From Megascapheus bottae (taxonomy: Eukaryota > Chordata > Mammalia > Rodentia > Geomyidae), in the NCBI GenBank assembly GCA_024803745.1, contig JANJXV010000024.1, forward strand, positions 17,865,927 to 17,929,926: a DNA stretch of 64,000 nucleotides, in the 5' to 3' direction. Below the pieces are notes generated by a model. The model did no database searches, was not told the origin of the DNA, and saw only the letters and a program-made list of their open reading frames with translations. Made by a program: the position numbers and the translations under genes. Of this stretch, positions 51,170-63,440 are shown piece by piece; position 1 is the first letter of the stretch, and each line of letters opens with the position of its first letter.

Positions 51170-53230
51170 ATAGGAGATGATCTAGAAGACAATCAATGGG
51201 GACGGGTGAGGGAGAAAGAAGGCATAATGAAATATAAAAAGAATCAAAGTATATATGTATGTGATACATCTATGTCTTTGTATAAGATAACTATATAATC
51301 TCCCAACCCATATCATAACAGCATAATGAAACGTACCAAATACTGTTTGATGAAAAGGCAGAAAAGGAAAGAAAAAGGGGAGGAATCAGGATAAGGTGGA
51401 GGGTATGAATATTAAAAAATGCAGTGTATTTGTAGGGAAATATCACAAATACCCTTCTTGTGTTTTAAATTTATACTCTTAAAAAAAACCTAGACAAATC
51501 TGTGAATTAAGCCCTTTGCTTCAGGATGAGAAATGTCTTGATGTCATCTAGGAATTTGCCAGATTCAAGGTTATGAAGGACATCTATTTGATAATTGTTT
51601 CCTTAAGAAGAGTGTTTCACAGTTTTCTCTATGGCACAGAACCCCATAGCAAGGTATGGACTGAGGATTCATTTCACTGAATGTCACAGCAAGAAACTGA
51701 GAGTCTGCTAGAGCCATGCATGATCAGAAAGGCCACTGGCCTGGAAGATCAGTCAAGTATAGCTCTGGGTATATCTGTGAATATGTTTCTAGAAATGATT
51801 GGATTTCCAAGGATCTGGCCTAAAAATATTTTAATCTTTCCATGGATTCCAAATTTGAGTAGATCATTGGGAGCGATGGAATCTGGTTGGAATAATGAGT
51901 CACTAAGGCTGGGTCCTTGCAGATATGTCATTTCCTGCCTGTTTTGCTTTGTTTGCTTGTTTATTATAATTTCAGAGAGCTATCCTCTCTTCAGTATGCT
52001 TCAAGGTGCTTTTTTACACTGTCCAAGACAGAACAGATTGACACTTTTGAAACTAGGAATAAAATAATATTTCCTGTCTTTCGGCTCTTATCTTGGATAT
52101 TTTGTCACACAGAGGGAAAGAAATGAAAATTAGAGAAATGGATAAGCTAGTAGTGGAAATGTGATAATAAACAATGTATCATGAAGAGACTAAGTCTAAC
52201 TTTCAGAGAAATCATTTTTTTAAAAAGTTGAATAGGAGATTTCCTTAATTTGCTATAATAAATACGGCCTTTGTTCAAATCAACATTGAAAGGACAGAAA
52301 AATCATCATTTTACTTAGGCTGACATTCACTAGCTTCTTACATATGATTGAACACAGTTGAATACGCATAAGGTAAATAAATACCACCTCATCTTTAGAA
52401 GAGTGTTTCAGAGTAAAAACATGAAACAAGCACCTGTTCAAAGACACAGAACATTGCTTCTTATCTCCCAGGCCTATTCTTACTCAAGACAGATATTCTG
52501 TGCTTTCATTGGGGGTGTATAGCTACTTAAATAAGATTTTTTTTAAATCAAGCTACAGGTTACTGTTGAACATCCATAGTCATAATTTTGGCAAGGAAAT
52601 CAGAGAGAGTCTGGCAGCCTTTTCAATAATTTCCTATAAAGTAAGTGAGTCTAGTGTCTCTATTACACAACTGATTCTATTACACTGTCCTCTCCAGAAC
52701 TAATGGAGCACTCAACTTACCCATGTTCAAGAAAATGATTGAATATGAACAGTCTCCAGACTCTGCTTCTTGCCAGGATTAGAACTGTTCTGTTCTTCAT
52801 GCTGACCAGAAAACTCACCCCTTCATTAAGTTTATTATTTTTCACCTGCTAGAAAGGCTTATACAAAATGCAAAAAGGCCAATTTGTTTGTAAACTACTA
52901 TAATCTCTTTAAAATATTTGTTGTTGTTTGAAGTATACCACAATAACTGTTAACCTTTACTGAGTGCTAACAATGACAGATACATTCTTCTACCAGTTGA
53001 TATGAATTAAATCTCACAAAATACTAAACTATCTGTAACTGGTATTACCAACCCTGAGGGATGAAGAAGGTAAAGTCTGATGAAAATAAATGCATAGTGT
53101 AATGGGATCTTCAGTATAAATCACCTGAGTTCTTTACCAAAGCTATTCATGTTTTCATTTAGATAAAAACACAGAAAGGGAGTGGGGTACACACAAGTAC
53201 ACAGAGAAAAGTCTATAAGACTTTTTCTTC
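51170..53230. other. Mostly unique DNA
   Basis: The part at 51170-51480 might be an old L1 3' end, but the match is weak. The 128-codon plus-strand frame at 51681-52067 starts hydrophilic and ends hydrophobic, without any domain I recognise. Confidence 0.4.
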
Positions 53231-53239
53231 AATTAAATG

Positions 53240-53348
53240 GCAAAAAGTCAGACTGCTGATGTAGCTCAAGTGTACTTAGCAAGAACATAAGGCTTGAGTT
53301 CAAGCCCCACTGCTGATGTACCAAAAAGAAAGAAAGAAAGAAAGAAAG
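53240..53348 (+). mobile_element. Monomeric tRNA-like (ID-type) SINE
   Basis: 'tgctgatgtagctcaagtg' carries an A-box-like TAGCTCAAGTG and 'gagttcaagccccactgct' a B box, with tRNA-like spacing. A (GAAA)n tail follows. A 9-bp repeat, aattaaatg, flanks it at 53231-53239 and 53349-53357. It has no Geo half and an unusually short core. Confidence 0.75.
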
Positions 53349-53357
53349 AATTAAATG

Positions 53358-54084
53358 AATCAATTAGAGAATCAACAAATTTGATAAAATAATACTGAAC
53401 AGCCACTGTTCGCAATAAAATCCTAGAAAGTAGGCTGGATCGTTGGCCAGGTACAATAGAGTTGCTAATTAAATGGACATTTTTCTCCAGTGAATAAGCT
53501 AGTAAAACACAAAGAGAAGCGATATATAAGGTATCTATTATGCTGCAAGTACAAATTGGTTAACAATCTTAAAAGGATACATTTATTATAGTTATTCTTA
53601 TGAGCCAGACAAAGCTTTATGGAAAAAGTAATATTGAAGCTTATTCTTGAAGATTTGAGAAAGGTTATGACAAGATGTCATGCAGATGTGATTTTAGGGA
53701 AAAGGGAAGCCCGTGAACAAAGGAGAGAAAGTTCAAGCTTACTTACTAATGGTTTATCTTTATAGAGTTAGGGAAGTTGTTTGAGATGTTTGAAGAATAA
53801 AATGCCATCTCGAATCTTAGTTTATTAGATTTGGATGAGTCCATAGAGATTTCATTGACATAGGGACCACAGCCCAAAGAATTATTAGGTACCTATTTTC
53901 TGAATCTGAGCTCTTTGTGAAGAAGAAATGACATTTGCAAAAAGAAATATTTACTTGGAAAAGAGAAGTCACATTTCTCCTATAGATGTAACTGAATGGT
54001 TAATAGAACGCTTTAGATTTTAAAAAATGTATTCTGTTGTCTTTAAAGAGCTGTACAAAGGAATTGCCAGTTTACAATATGAAT
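53358..54084. other. Non-repetitive DNA
   Basis: Nothing assigned. Confidence 0.4.
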
Positions 54085-54275
54085 GCAATGTGTCTTGATC
54101 TGTCCTACCCCTTTCAACAAGTGAAGTTAAATCAGGCCCAGATTGACTAAGGCTGCATGGTCTCCTTCATTCTGTGGTAGTTAGAATTAGCTTATAAATT
54201 TATAAGTAAATATGTTGTGTGGTATGCAAATGGTTACATAGGGTAAAATCTAGGAAGAACTCAAATAATGTAATT
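54085..54275 (+). mobile_element. Older L1 3'UTR fragment
   Basis: 'gcatggtctccttcattctg', 'tagaattagcttataaattt' and 'ataagtaaatatgttgtgtg' parallel the older L1 3'UTR at 9390-9450. Both ends are lost. Confidence 0.6.
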
Positions 54276-55792
54276 CCTTACAAAGACAGAGTCAAAACCC
54301 AATGAAACAGAAATTCAGATTTAAGTGTTGGGGCCAAGGAAATTTTTTTTAAAGTTGTTTGACAGTCTGTTTTAGTCCCGGGACTCAGACCAAGGTTTAA
54401 ATTCCATGTTTCTCTTCTATTATTTACTGTCTGATTTGGGCCAAGTTCATCTCTTCGTTGTTGATAAAACTGTTTCCTTCCAAGATTTACTAGCATATAG
54501 CTTAGTTAGTGAATGTGATGCATTTAACTAATCCTTGGCATAGTTTACATGCATAATTGTCACCTTTGATTTTATACCAATGGCTTGATAAAAATCAGTA
54601 TTTAGAATAACAACTTTCAGTAAAGTAGATCCTGTTTTAAGGTGGGGAATTTGAAAGCAGGTTGGTAGAAATACTATCTCAAGAAAGAAGTGGAAAGTTG
54701 GTAAACTGGATGATTAACAAATGAGTTGAGGTGGTAATATTAAGAATCTATAGCCTTTGAGCACCAATTACATGCCAAGACTCCCTTACTCCCCTCAAAA
54801 ACAATGTGATAGCTTTGATTTTCTGAGAAAAAAATATATCGAGAGAATCTTATTGACATTTATTCAGGGAACAAGTGTGAAAGCACAGGCTAGGAGTGAG
54901 TTAGATGAGTCTGATTTTTAGACTACAGTTTGGGAAGATCTTCTGGAAGGAACTTGAAAGACTTAAAGATCCAGGCAGGAGCTGGATTGAGAAAGACAAG
55001 CCCAGGAATGATTCAGGGAATTAACAATCAATGGTATAAAAGCCTGCAAAATACTTAAAATGTGCTAGGAGAGGAGACAACAAAGAAAGGCAGGGAATTG
55101 TAAGAAGGTAGAAATCTATTGTCTAAGTTGTGTGGAGGATCACATGAAAAGGCACTGTTCAGTGATGCTGCCACAGGAAAGAGGAAAAGAGAAAGTGCTA
55201 TAAAAATCCCACAGGAACCATGTGGCCTTTAGGAGACAGAGTACTTTCTTTTAAATGCTGAGATGAAAGACAGAGCATCATGAATGGAGAAAAGGATAGC
55301 AGGAGAAAGATTACCATCATAGTGCATTGATATTATGGTTTTCAAATTTAGTAGTCTAGATGGTTTAAAGAGAGAAAATACATTTATGGTCAGTTGTATT
55401 TTTGTAGGTAATAGCAGATTATTTAAGAGCATTACACTAGTGAGAAGTGAAGGTAAGACATCTAAGAACTGTGTAGCTCTTTGCTATAGAATATGGCATA
55501 GTGTTGGATCAAGTACAAGCTTTAAAGGATTTAAACTTGCAATACTTGGTCCTCTGAGAGGAGAGCATGATCACATGTGGTCAGATATAGAAACAGATTG
55601 AACTTGAGGGCAGGTAAGCTGAGAAGGTTCACAGCAGATGGGTTCATCTTTTATCTAAATAGAAAAGGAGATCGCTCACTGTTGCCGAGGGGCACCGGTT
55701 TTCTTATTCATGAGAAAACACTATGGGAGAAAATATTTAACTGAGAAAGCCTAGGGAATTACAATTTGAAGGACAGCCAGAAGTTGGAATGT
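54276..55792. other. Non-repetitive DNA
   Basis: No element or gene recognised. Confidence 0.4.
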
Positions 55793-55839
<47 letters not shown>

Positions 55840-55841
55840 AT
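55793..55841. repeat. (GT)n microsatellite
   Basis: About 44 bp of GT ending in GTATGTATA. Confidence 0.97.
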
Positions 55842-56249
55842 AAAATGTTCCTTTATTGTTTTGGAAACTTGGAATAAGAGCTGGAGAATATGAATGGCTT
55901 ATTTTTCACCGAAATAATAAATAAGATGAACAGGATGAGAGATATTTCTGACCTTTAGAGACAAGATTTGAGATCATCAACATCAAAGATAGTCTTGATG
56001 TAGATGTGAAGAGACAATGATAGGCAGGTGAAAGTGCCAAGAAGCAGAGGTCATTGTGAAGCTAAATTAAAAGTTTGACATAAGGTATGAAATCATGGAA
56101 GTGAAATATAGCCCATTCAAAAAAATAATTCTCATCTAATTAAAATTAAGGAAAAATCATGTTAAGCTAAGGTGAGAAAATTACAATAATATCAACATAT
56201 ATGTATTTGCTATAGAATCAGAGAGGAAGGACTAATAACTTTTTCAACT

Positions 56250-57355
56250 TTTAATCAGTGTGTATATCTATATCTTCCATGTATTACCTATCCATGCATC
56301 TCTCTATCTAGCTATTTATATCTATAAATCAATACATGCCCACTTTTGAAATGTGCACCTCAGTATTATTAGTATATTTAAAAGATTACCCCAGCAATCT
56401 TTACTTCAGTTGTTCTACCTGCTTCCCTCCCTTTCAAAAAGCTCATGAGTAATTACCAATTTAACTCCCACTACTATAAATTTGTCACTTCTTATGCTTC
56501 CTGAACCAAATCAAACAATGTATGTTCTTTTGAAGCTGTTATCTTTTACTTAGCATACTGTTTTATAGCTCATCATGTTCTAGTGTGGATCACTATTTCA
56601 TTCTTTTATATATTTTATATTGTCAGATAATATTCCACTGTTCGATGTATGTGGTACTGAGGAATCGAACCTGGGTCTTCGTGCATGCTAGGCAAGCACT
56701 CTTACCCTTAGGCCAAACTCCCAGCTCCCCACAATATTTCTTGACACACTATTCTTCACACAATATTTCTTGTCAAAAATTAGTTGGCTATCATACATGT
56801 TTATTTCTGGAGTTTTAACATAAATCTAGTGACATATAAATATATATATAATGTGTATTTCTATAGGATTACATCTTTCACATTTGCTTTGAGATTTTAA
56901 CATGTGGTGTCTTCAAATTTGTTTTTTGCAAGGTATTTGGAATATCCTGGGTTTCTTTTGTTGCCTTACGCATTTTAGGATCATCATGCTAATTTATGAG
57001 TTTTAGTTCATCTTAATTTTCTTTAGTGGTTTTCTATTTTCTAGTTCATTTAACTCTTATCTATTTTCTTACTCATTTATTGTTTTTGGTTTGCATTCCC
57101 TTTTTCAGCCCCTTAAGGGAGAGCATAGTGTTACCCATTTTAAGTTTTTTGTTTTTTCTTACTATATGTGTTCTTAGACACATCTCTCTCTTGTTGCATT
57201 CCAAGAGTTCTTATATATTGTGTTGTCATTTCATTCATTTCCAAGTATTTACTCTTTGTCTCATTGAATACATAAGAGTGTGCTGTGTGATTATATTTAG
57301 GTATTTACGAATTTTCTTCAATTTCCAAGTTCTAATTTCATTACATGTGAATAAA
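56250..57355 (-). mobile_element. Ancient L1 ORF2 debris, antisense
   Basis: Antisense L1 landmarks appear in several blocks: 'gataatattccactgttcg', 'gtcaaaaattagttggctat', 'atcctgggtttcttttgttg' and 'gcattccaagagttcttat'. Their order fits one old L1 with internal deletions, interrupted by an IDL monomer. The 14-bp cacaatatttcttg occurs twice, at 56730-56743 and 56759-56772. Confidence 0.55.
56644..56729 (-). mobile_element. IDL monomer without Geo
   Basis: On the minus strand it runs from 'ggggagctgggagtttggcc' to 'ctcagtaccacatacatc' and stops where the Geo monomer would begin. There is no A-tail and no convincing duplication, so it may be a dimer that lost its right half. Confidence 0.8.
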
Positions 57356-57384
57356 TAATGTATTTTATATAAGTCTGGAAGATT

Positions 57385-57925
57385 TTTTAAATTGTATTTT
57401 ATTGTTGGGATGATGTGTAAGGGAGTTACAGTTATTTCTAGTAACAGATACATTACTTCTTGAACATTGATTTGTTTTGTTTTTGTTTTGGCCAGTCCCG
57501 GGGCTTGAACTCAGAGCCTGAGTGATGTCCTTGGATTTTTCCTCAAGGCTATAGCTCTACCACTTTAGCAACAGCATCATTTCTGGTGTTTTCTATGTAT
57601 GTGGTACTGAGGAATCAAACCCAGGTCTTCAGGCATGCTAGGCAAGCAAGCTACCATTAGGCCAAACTCCCAGCCCCCTTCCCATATTTCTTTCTCCCAT
57701 TTTCCATCTCACCCCCCAATCCTCTTGCTTCTTCCCTTCCCTTCCCTATTCCAAATAAACAAACAAACATGTATACAATATACCAGTTACCAAAGTCAGA
57801 TACAGCAACATGAGATAAACTTTAAGTTGGAAAAAAAAAGAGAAAAGAAATGACTTCACATAGTACATTAAGAACAACAGTCACAAAGATAACCCTCTTT
57901 TTAAGTCTGGAGTTTTAAATTCAGT
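57385..57925 (-). mobile_element. L1 3'UTR, antisense, with nested SINE
   Basis: 'tattgttgggatgatgtgta' and 'acttcttgaacattg' lie left of the SINE; 'acaatataccagttaccaaa', 'cacatagtacattaagaaca' lie right. It is collinear with the tail at 32350. The SINE at 57469 interrupts it. Confidence 0.82.
57469..57677 (-). mobile_element. IDL-Geo SINE, antisense
   Basis: T-rich tail, then Geo and IDL in reverse complement ('ggtactgaggaatcaaaccc', 'aggccaaactcccagccccc'). The host L1 lacks a few bases at the site and no clear duplication remains. Confidence 0.9.
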
Positions 57926-58979
57926 GTAGCTCATTTTAAAGACTAATTTATGTTCTACATGTGCTTCATAATGCATATATTAGAGATATGCATGTTTTAA
58001 AGATGTGCATTTGAAAATAGAGAAAAACATTTCAAAAAGAAGTCCAACATATTATTATAACAGAAATGCTCAAAAAGCTAGGGGCAAAAAATTCTTCAAC
58101 CTGATAAAATCTGCATGCATTATACAGTTAACAGAACACATGAAGACATGCCATCACTCTAAGACTATAAACATGACAAATATATCTGCTTTCTCTACTT
58201 AACTGCATGTAAAATTATGAGTGAATCAAAACAAAATGAAAAAAAAGTTCATTCAAGCTGAAACTTATCTCTATTTAGAGAAGACATGATATATAAACTG
58301 TGAAAATTAATAATTTAATTGAGCAAAATTAAAATAAACAATATCAATGTAAAATTATGTTCTTTATATTTGTAATTAGAAATTTGAAAAGTACATAATC
58401 CAGTGAGTAAAACAGCCGAAAATTAAATACTTAAGAATAAATTTAACAATCTAAGTATGAGTATTATCCTGTGAGTATCCTGTTGAGAAAGTCAAATAGT
58501 ATATAAAAATAAGTGTCATATCATATCCATCAGTTGGATCCAGTCCCTAAATTGATGTACCAAAACTATGCAATCCAGTCTGTATGAGAAACCTTAAAAA
58601 TAATTTCTTTCCAGCACCTCCCAGTGTTTTCCCATTCTCAACCGTGAATGTGCCAACAAGAGACAAAGTTGTTTTTTGTTCCTTGGCAACTTCTACAAAA
58701 ATGGTTTTAAGAACCCAAAGGGGTCATGACATACAGAAAAGTCTGTAAGAATTTTATTACTTTTGATGGTTTTGAGATTGACAATTTTATTTTAAGAAAA
58801 GAAAAGGAATCATGAAAATAGCCATAATGTGTATCACTCAGATACCAGTGAACAGACCGAAAAGTATTAAAACCTTAAAAAATATAGCTAGCCAATAACT
58901 GAAGTTAAAACAACAAAGGAAATGAAGTTCTAGGCTTAATCCAATATAGACCAATGTGTAAAAGAAATAGATTCTAGTA
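57926..58979. other. AT-rich DNA, nothing assigned
   Basis: No gene or named repeat. Confidence 0.4.
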
Positions 58980-59275
58980 CCCTGTGCACTGTATATGTAT
59001 GTTTATCTGAATTAGGGAAGGCAAATGGAGCAACAGAATGGTGAACAAAGTACAGAGGGTGAACGAATGCAGCTGGGATACTCACAAGGCGATATGCTGG
59101 AAATAAACATTACAACTTGGTGGGGGGCTTAGTGAAAGGGAAAGTGGGAGAAAAACATGGGAGGGGGCACCCATGTTCAACAAGAGACGTCCTCACTACC
59201 TTACGTATGTAGCTGTAACCCCTCTCTACATCACCCTGACAGTGAAATTAAATCTAAAGAAAAAAAATTTAAAAA
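58980..59275 (+). mobile_element. L1 3'UTR terminus, sense
   Basis: 'gggagaaaaacatgggaggg', 'atgtagctgtaacccctctc' and 'tacatcaccctgacagtgaa' match the termini at 10360 and 24240, followed by an A-rich tail. 5'-truncated. Confidence 0.75.
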
Positions 59276-60059
59276 AATGTTCAGAGATCTTAGAGTTCAT
59301 TAAAGATAATATAAACACTAAAACATAGAAACAGTCACAATAAATTATTACATAAATATATGAAGTATTTAAAACAGCAGTTTTCTCAAATGTAAAATAA
59401 AATACTTCCTTTAATTTATTGTGAATTTTGAAAGAAATTGTGTATAATTAATGTGTAACTATTATACAAGTATATTGATATTATGTGTATATATATTAAT
59501 TTCAGTGTTTACTTGGAAGCAGAAAAAGAAAATCTCTTGTTTTGCAGATGAGTTAACAACAAAATTTAAACTATTTCTAGCAAACAATCTTATTTGTTCC
59601 AAGTGTGTTTAAAATGTCTGTATATTTTAATTTCTGATCCTACTTTTCTAATAACTTCTATGCAAACCAATATATCTGCAAAGATTTAACTAAATGCATA
59701 TTCATTGAAATATTGGAATAAACATCTCTGTAACAGATTAAAGGGGAGTTTCTAAATTCAAACTATATTACAGAGTAGTGGACAGGCTGACAGTATTTTA
59801 TGTAATTTTTCTCTGATGTACATCAGAGAATATTTGTCATATGCATATCAAATTTAAATCATCAAATAAAAATGGCTCACCTAAGGATAATGTAAACACT
59901 ATCATAATTTCAGATGCTCCTGAAGCTCGTGATAGGGTGGTTGCTTATTTTACCAGTTTTGTTTATGCCTATCATCTTATTAAACTGTAAGTTATGTACA
60001 GAAAACTGCTAATCATGCATATGGAGAGAATGCATATTATAAGAGAACACAGCTAAATA
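59276..60059. other. AT-rich DNA, nothing assigned
   Basis: Very AT-rich; only chance frames. Confidence 0.4.
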
Positions 60060-60545
60060 GGGAGCAGTCATATAGATTTGCCATCATATGAGCTACTCTT
60101 GGCAAATGGGATTAATTGAGGGTCTGCTGGATGTGGAGCAATGAGTCCTGTTGTCCTTGGAGCGACTGATCTGGGAGGAGCTACTTTGGGAAGCTGTTTA
60201 AACACAGATGAGTTGGAAGGGCCGGTAGCACTGTAGAAGTATTTAATGTCCATCGTTTCCCTCTCTGGCTGCCCTTTCTGGGTTCATCTGAACACATACC
60301 TCTACTGTACTTGAGTGGTTCTCTTGTGGGTGACAGTCTCAGGGCTCTCAGTGTCTCAATGTTGGTTCCCAGTCGGTGGCTATTGTAACATTGGACTAGA
60401 CAGAGGAGCACCGGGAGATGCCCTGGGGATAACTTGCTGCCCAACAGTTTTCTTTCCTGCTTGTGTCATTTCAGCTTTAACAACCTTTACTGAGCAAATC
60501 AACTACCACTTCTAGGGCAAAAATTCCTTCCCTTCTATGCCAGTC
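60060..60545 (-). pseudogene. Candidate pseudogene fragment, parent gene unknown
   Basis: This is a GC-richer island than its surroundings. On the minus strand it holds three partly overlapping open stretches rich in Pro, Ser, Arg and Lys: one including GKKTVGQQVIPRASPGAPLS (about 60480-60385), one including ALRLSPTREPLKYSRG, and 60068-60253 including SVFKQLPKVAPPRSVAPRTT. Shifting between frames with continuous low-complexity composition is what a frameshifted processed pseudogene of a disordered, basic protein would look like. I do not recognise the parent, and neither a poly-A tract nor a duplication was established. It could also be chance. Confidence 0.3.
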
Positions 60546-62080
60546 TCTTGGCACACAGAGCTATAGATCACAGAGCAAGTACTGCTTCACTTTTAATGGA
60601 ATTCTTGCTATGGCTTCTGGTAGGAAAAAATGAATCTCCCTTCTAGGGACCTGGACTAGTTTGTTTACAGAGCTTGCAGTTACGGAAAAGTGACTCTAAC
60701 CTCTGATGCATGGTTCTGAGTAGATAACACGTTTTCTTAAACCTCTTTCTGAACCCGGGGGACACAGCCACTACATAATGGCCATTGATTTGAAATATCT
60801 ACTATGCCTTGAACAACGGCTGTGTCTTTATCACACAGCTTCATAAGTGTGGTACAGTGCTTCTCAGCCTGAGAACTACTAACATTCTGAATCATATTTC
60901 TGTCTACAAATAGCATTGTCCATCTCCTGCATACTAGTAGAATAAACAAAAATTTCTCTAAACATTAACAAATATCCCTGAGGGAGCAAAACTCTCCCTC
61001 ACTAAGAAGCACTGATACAGAAGTTTATAATTACATCCAGTGGTTTTGTAAAAGGATTTGCTTACCTGTTCACAAAGGGCATTTCTAGATGATACAAGCC
61101 TTTGGCTAAAAAAATTATATCAACTTTAACAACCCAAATTTCAAAAAACTCTACCTTTATATGAATGTCAGGTCTGTAACATTCTTATAAGAAAAATAAC
61201 AGTGAAAATAAAATGTTTTTGGCTCAATAAAAGTAGTACAGAAAAATGTGTGAAATTGTCCATAAAAAATGAGACAATAAGGAATATCCTCTCCCACTAC
61301 TCCAAAATAAAAATCAATGAAGTAAGCCAACAAATTAAATAGTGCATTATGAAAATCTACAGGATAAAAGCAAAAGAGAGATGGATGAAATGAACCTCTA
61401 AGAACGGAATGAAAGATATGAATATGATAGCAGAATCGAAGCAATACATCCTAGATATTTGTCTAGTGTTTACTTTGTAACAGAATTCATAAAATTCTGA
61501 AAATGATTACACCAGTTATGCAAGGAAATTTATATATATGCATATTTATCTATATAAAATGACAACAAAAACATCAAGTAGAAGAATGGTTATAATAATT
61601 ATCCTACATTTGGAAACTGGAGGAGGATGAAACAAAGGTCATCATCAAAAGATCTATAACTAAATACGTGCTGTCACATTGGTGAAATACAGAGATAAGG
61701 GGAAAATAATGCACATTCAATGAGTTTTAGTTTTCATGAAATCACAGTAGTGACAGCAGTGATATTCAGGAAGACCTTCCATTGCTAGAAGGCTGAACAA
61801 TACAGATCTTTGGTATGTTTCTTTTTCTATACTATTTTCCCACATTTGGTCATATGCTATATGACCAAATATCATGCAATATTGTGCAATCAATGGAAAA
61901 AAATATACTGTATGTTGTTTAGTTTTAAAACTTGGCATGTTTTCAGTAGCTTATGTATTTATTTTTTGTTGTATATAAAAATATTAATAATGGTTGTAAC
62001 TTGAATAGGAAATAGTTAAATGTATGTTTTCTATGCTTTGGAAAATATGCATGATTTAATATTATTATAAGAAAATTTAT
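60546..62080. other. AT-rich DNA, nothing assigned
   Basis: No repeat or gene recognised. The 95-codon minus-strand frame at 61157-61444 is aromatic and AT-driven. Confidence 0.4.
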
Positions 62081-62295
62081 GTGGGGGACCTGCATCTCAC
62101 ATCTATAGTCCTAACTCCTCAGGAATCTGAGACCTGAGGATTTAGTTTCTAGCCAGCCCAGGAAATCCTTGAGAGGTTTATCTCCAGCTGAATAGAGAAA
62201 AAGCCAGAAGTGCTACTGTGGCTCAAGTTGTAGACCCTTGCCCTGACCCAAAGGAGCCCAGGCCCAAAGTTCAAGCCCAAGGACAACAGAATACA
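62081..62295 (+). mobile_element. Composite SINE (7SL/B1-like + Geo)
   Basis: The head ('ctatagtcctaactcctcag', 'tctagccagcccaggaaatc') joins a Geo half ('gccagaagtgctactgtgg', 'tggctcaagttgtagaccc', 'aaagttcaagcccaaggaca'). Confidence 0.82.
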
Positions 62296-63045
62296 ATTAC
62301 TTTTATAGGTTAAATTGTCATTTTTACAATAATATATATTATTGAGTGAATATAATGGAAACCTTAAAAGTCTTAGAAGAAAATTTACAGGAAAACTTCT
62401 TTACCAAGATACCTGAGAAAGCACAGATCTGACCATATAAGACTTAAATGTATTTCTCTTTTTAACAGAAGATGCCTTTAAAAAAATGGACAGTTAAATG
62501 AAATTCTATGAGTATGATAAACTTCAAGCTCTCTGGAAAATCCCTAGGTTCACATTTGTTCGATCAAAAATAAAGCAATTCACTATTGTGATAAAATTCT
62601 GTATACGCTTCATTGTACCATTTCACCAAGTGGGGAAAGGCGCATGGAATTCCTCACAGCCTATTTAACTTGGTGTTTTTCTACCAGCACAGGAGATAGG
62701 AGGAGAGATTTCATTTTGGGTTGATACAATATTGGCTTCCTTCACGTGGCTTAGTTAGTGCTCCATACACAAGCATATTCTAATGGTTCTTGAGTTATGA
62801 AAGTACTTATCTCTGTTTTTCTTTTGGAGTATTTTTCCATACCAAATAAAACATTGGCTGTTCAAGAAATTTCCTGCAGCTTATATAACTACACTCAAGG
62901 TATTTACGATCACTGTACTTGGGGCTAGTAGCATTTGTTTCAGAAGTTTTAAGTTGTACATGGTCACAATATATTGTTGTATATGTAGGAACATTTCTGG
63001 GATACTAAAAGCCTTTTTTTAAAGTTTTTAGTCAACATAACACTT
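62296..63045. other. Non-repetitive DNA
   Basis: Nothing assigned. Confidence 0.4.
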
Positions 63046-63290
63046 TATTTTTTTTTTCATTGCCCAGAAATCTGAACTCAAAATTTCACATTTGAAGGGC
63101 AGGTGGTTTCCATGTTGTATTTCAGCCCAGTCCTTTGGTGTTAGTTTGCATTGTGTACACTGTCTCAATATTTTTGCTCAGGCTACCTGAACCACAACCT
63201 CCCCATTATACCTTCTGTACAGATGGGATAACTAGAATGTGCTACCACACTTGTCTTTGTTTTTAATTGAGATAGTGGTCTGTTGAACAT

Positions 63291-63322
<32 letters not shown>

Positions 63323-63440
63323 CATACATATATATATATATAAAATGGACCCTACCCTCAAACTATGACCCTTACAGTCTTCACCTTTGGAATAATTGAG
63401 AATTATGGCCATGATCCATTACACCCAGCTCAAGAATTAA
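63046..63440 (-). mobile_element. Ancient B1-type composite SINE remnant with (TA)n
   Basis: A T-run at about 63046-63058 (old tail), then tRNA-like and B1-like antisense segments ('gggataactagaatgtgcta', 'ggccatgatccattacaccc'). A (TA)n tract has expanded inside it. Confidence 0.5.
63288..63345. repeat. (TA)n microsatellite
   Basis: About 55 bp of TA with CATACATACA in the middle; prone to cruciform formation and melting. Confidence 0.97.

Noticed and set aside
51681..52067. 128-codon plus-strand open frame
   Set aside because: No recognisable domain. An overlapping opposite-strand frame exists and composition resembles the surrounding non-coding DNA.
53240..53348. Possible tRNA gene
   Set aside because: Box A and box B are present, but no cloverleaf is evident. 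The (GAAA)n tail and flanking 9-bp repeat mark it as a SINE.
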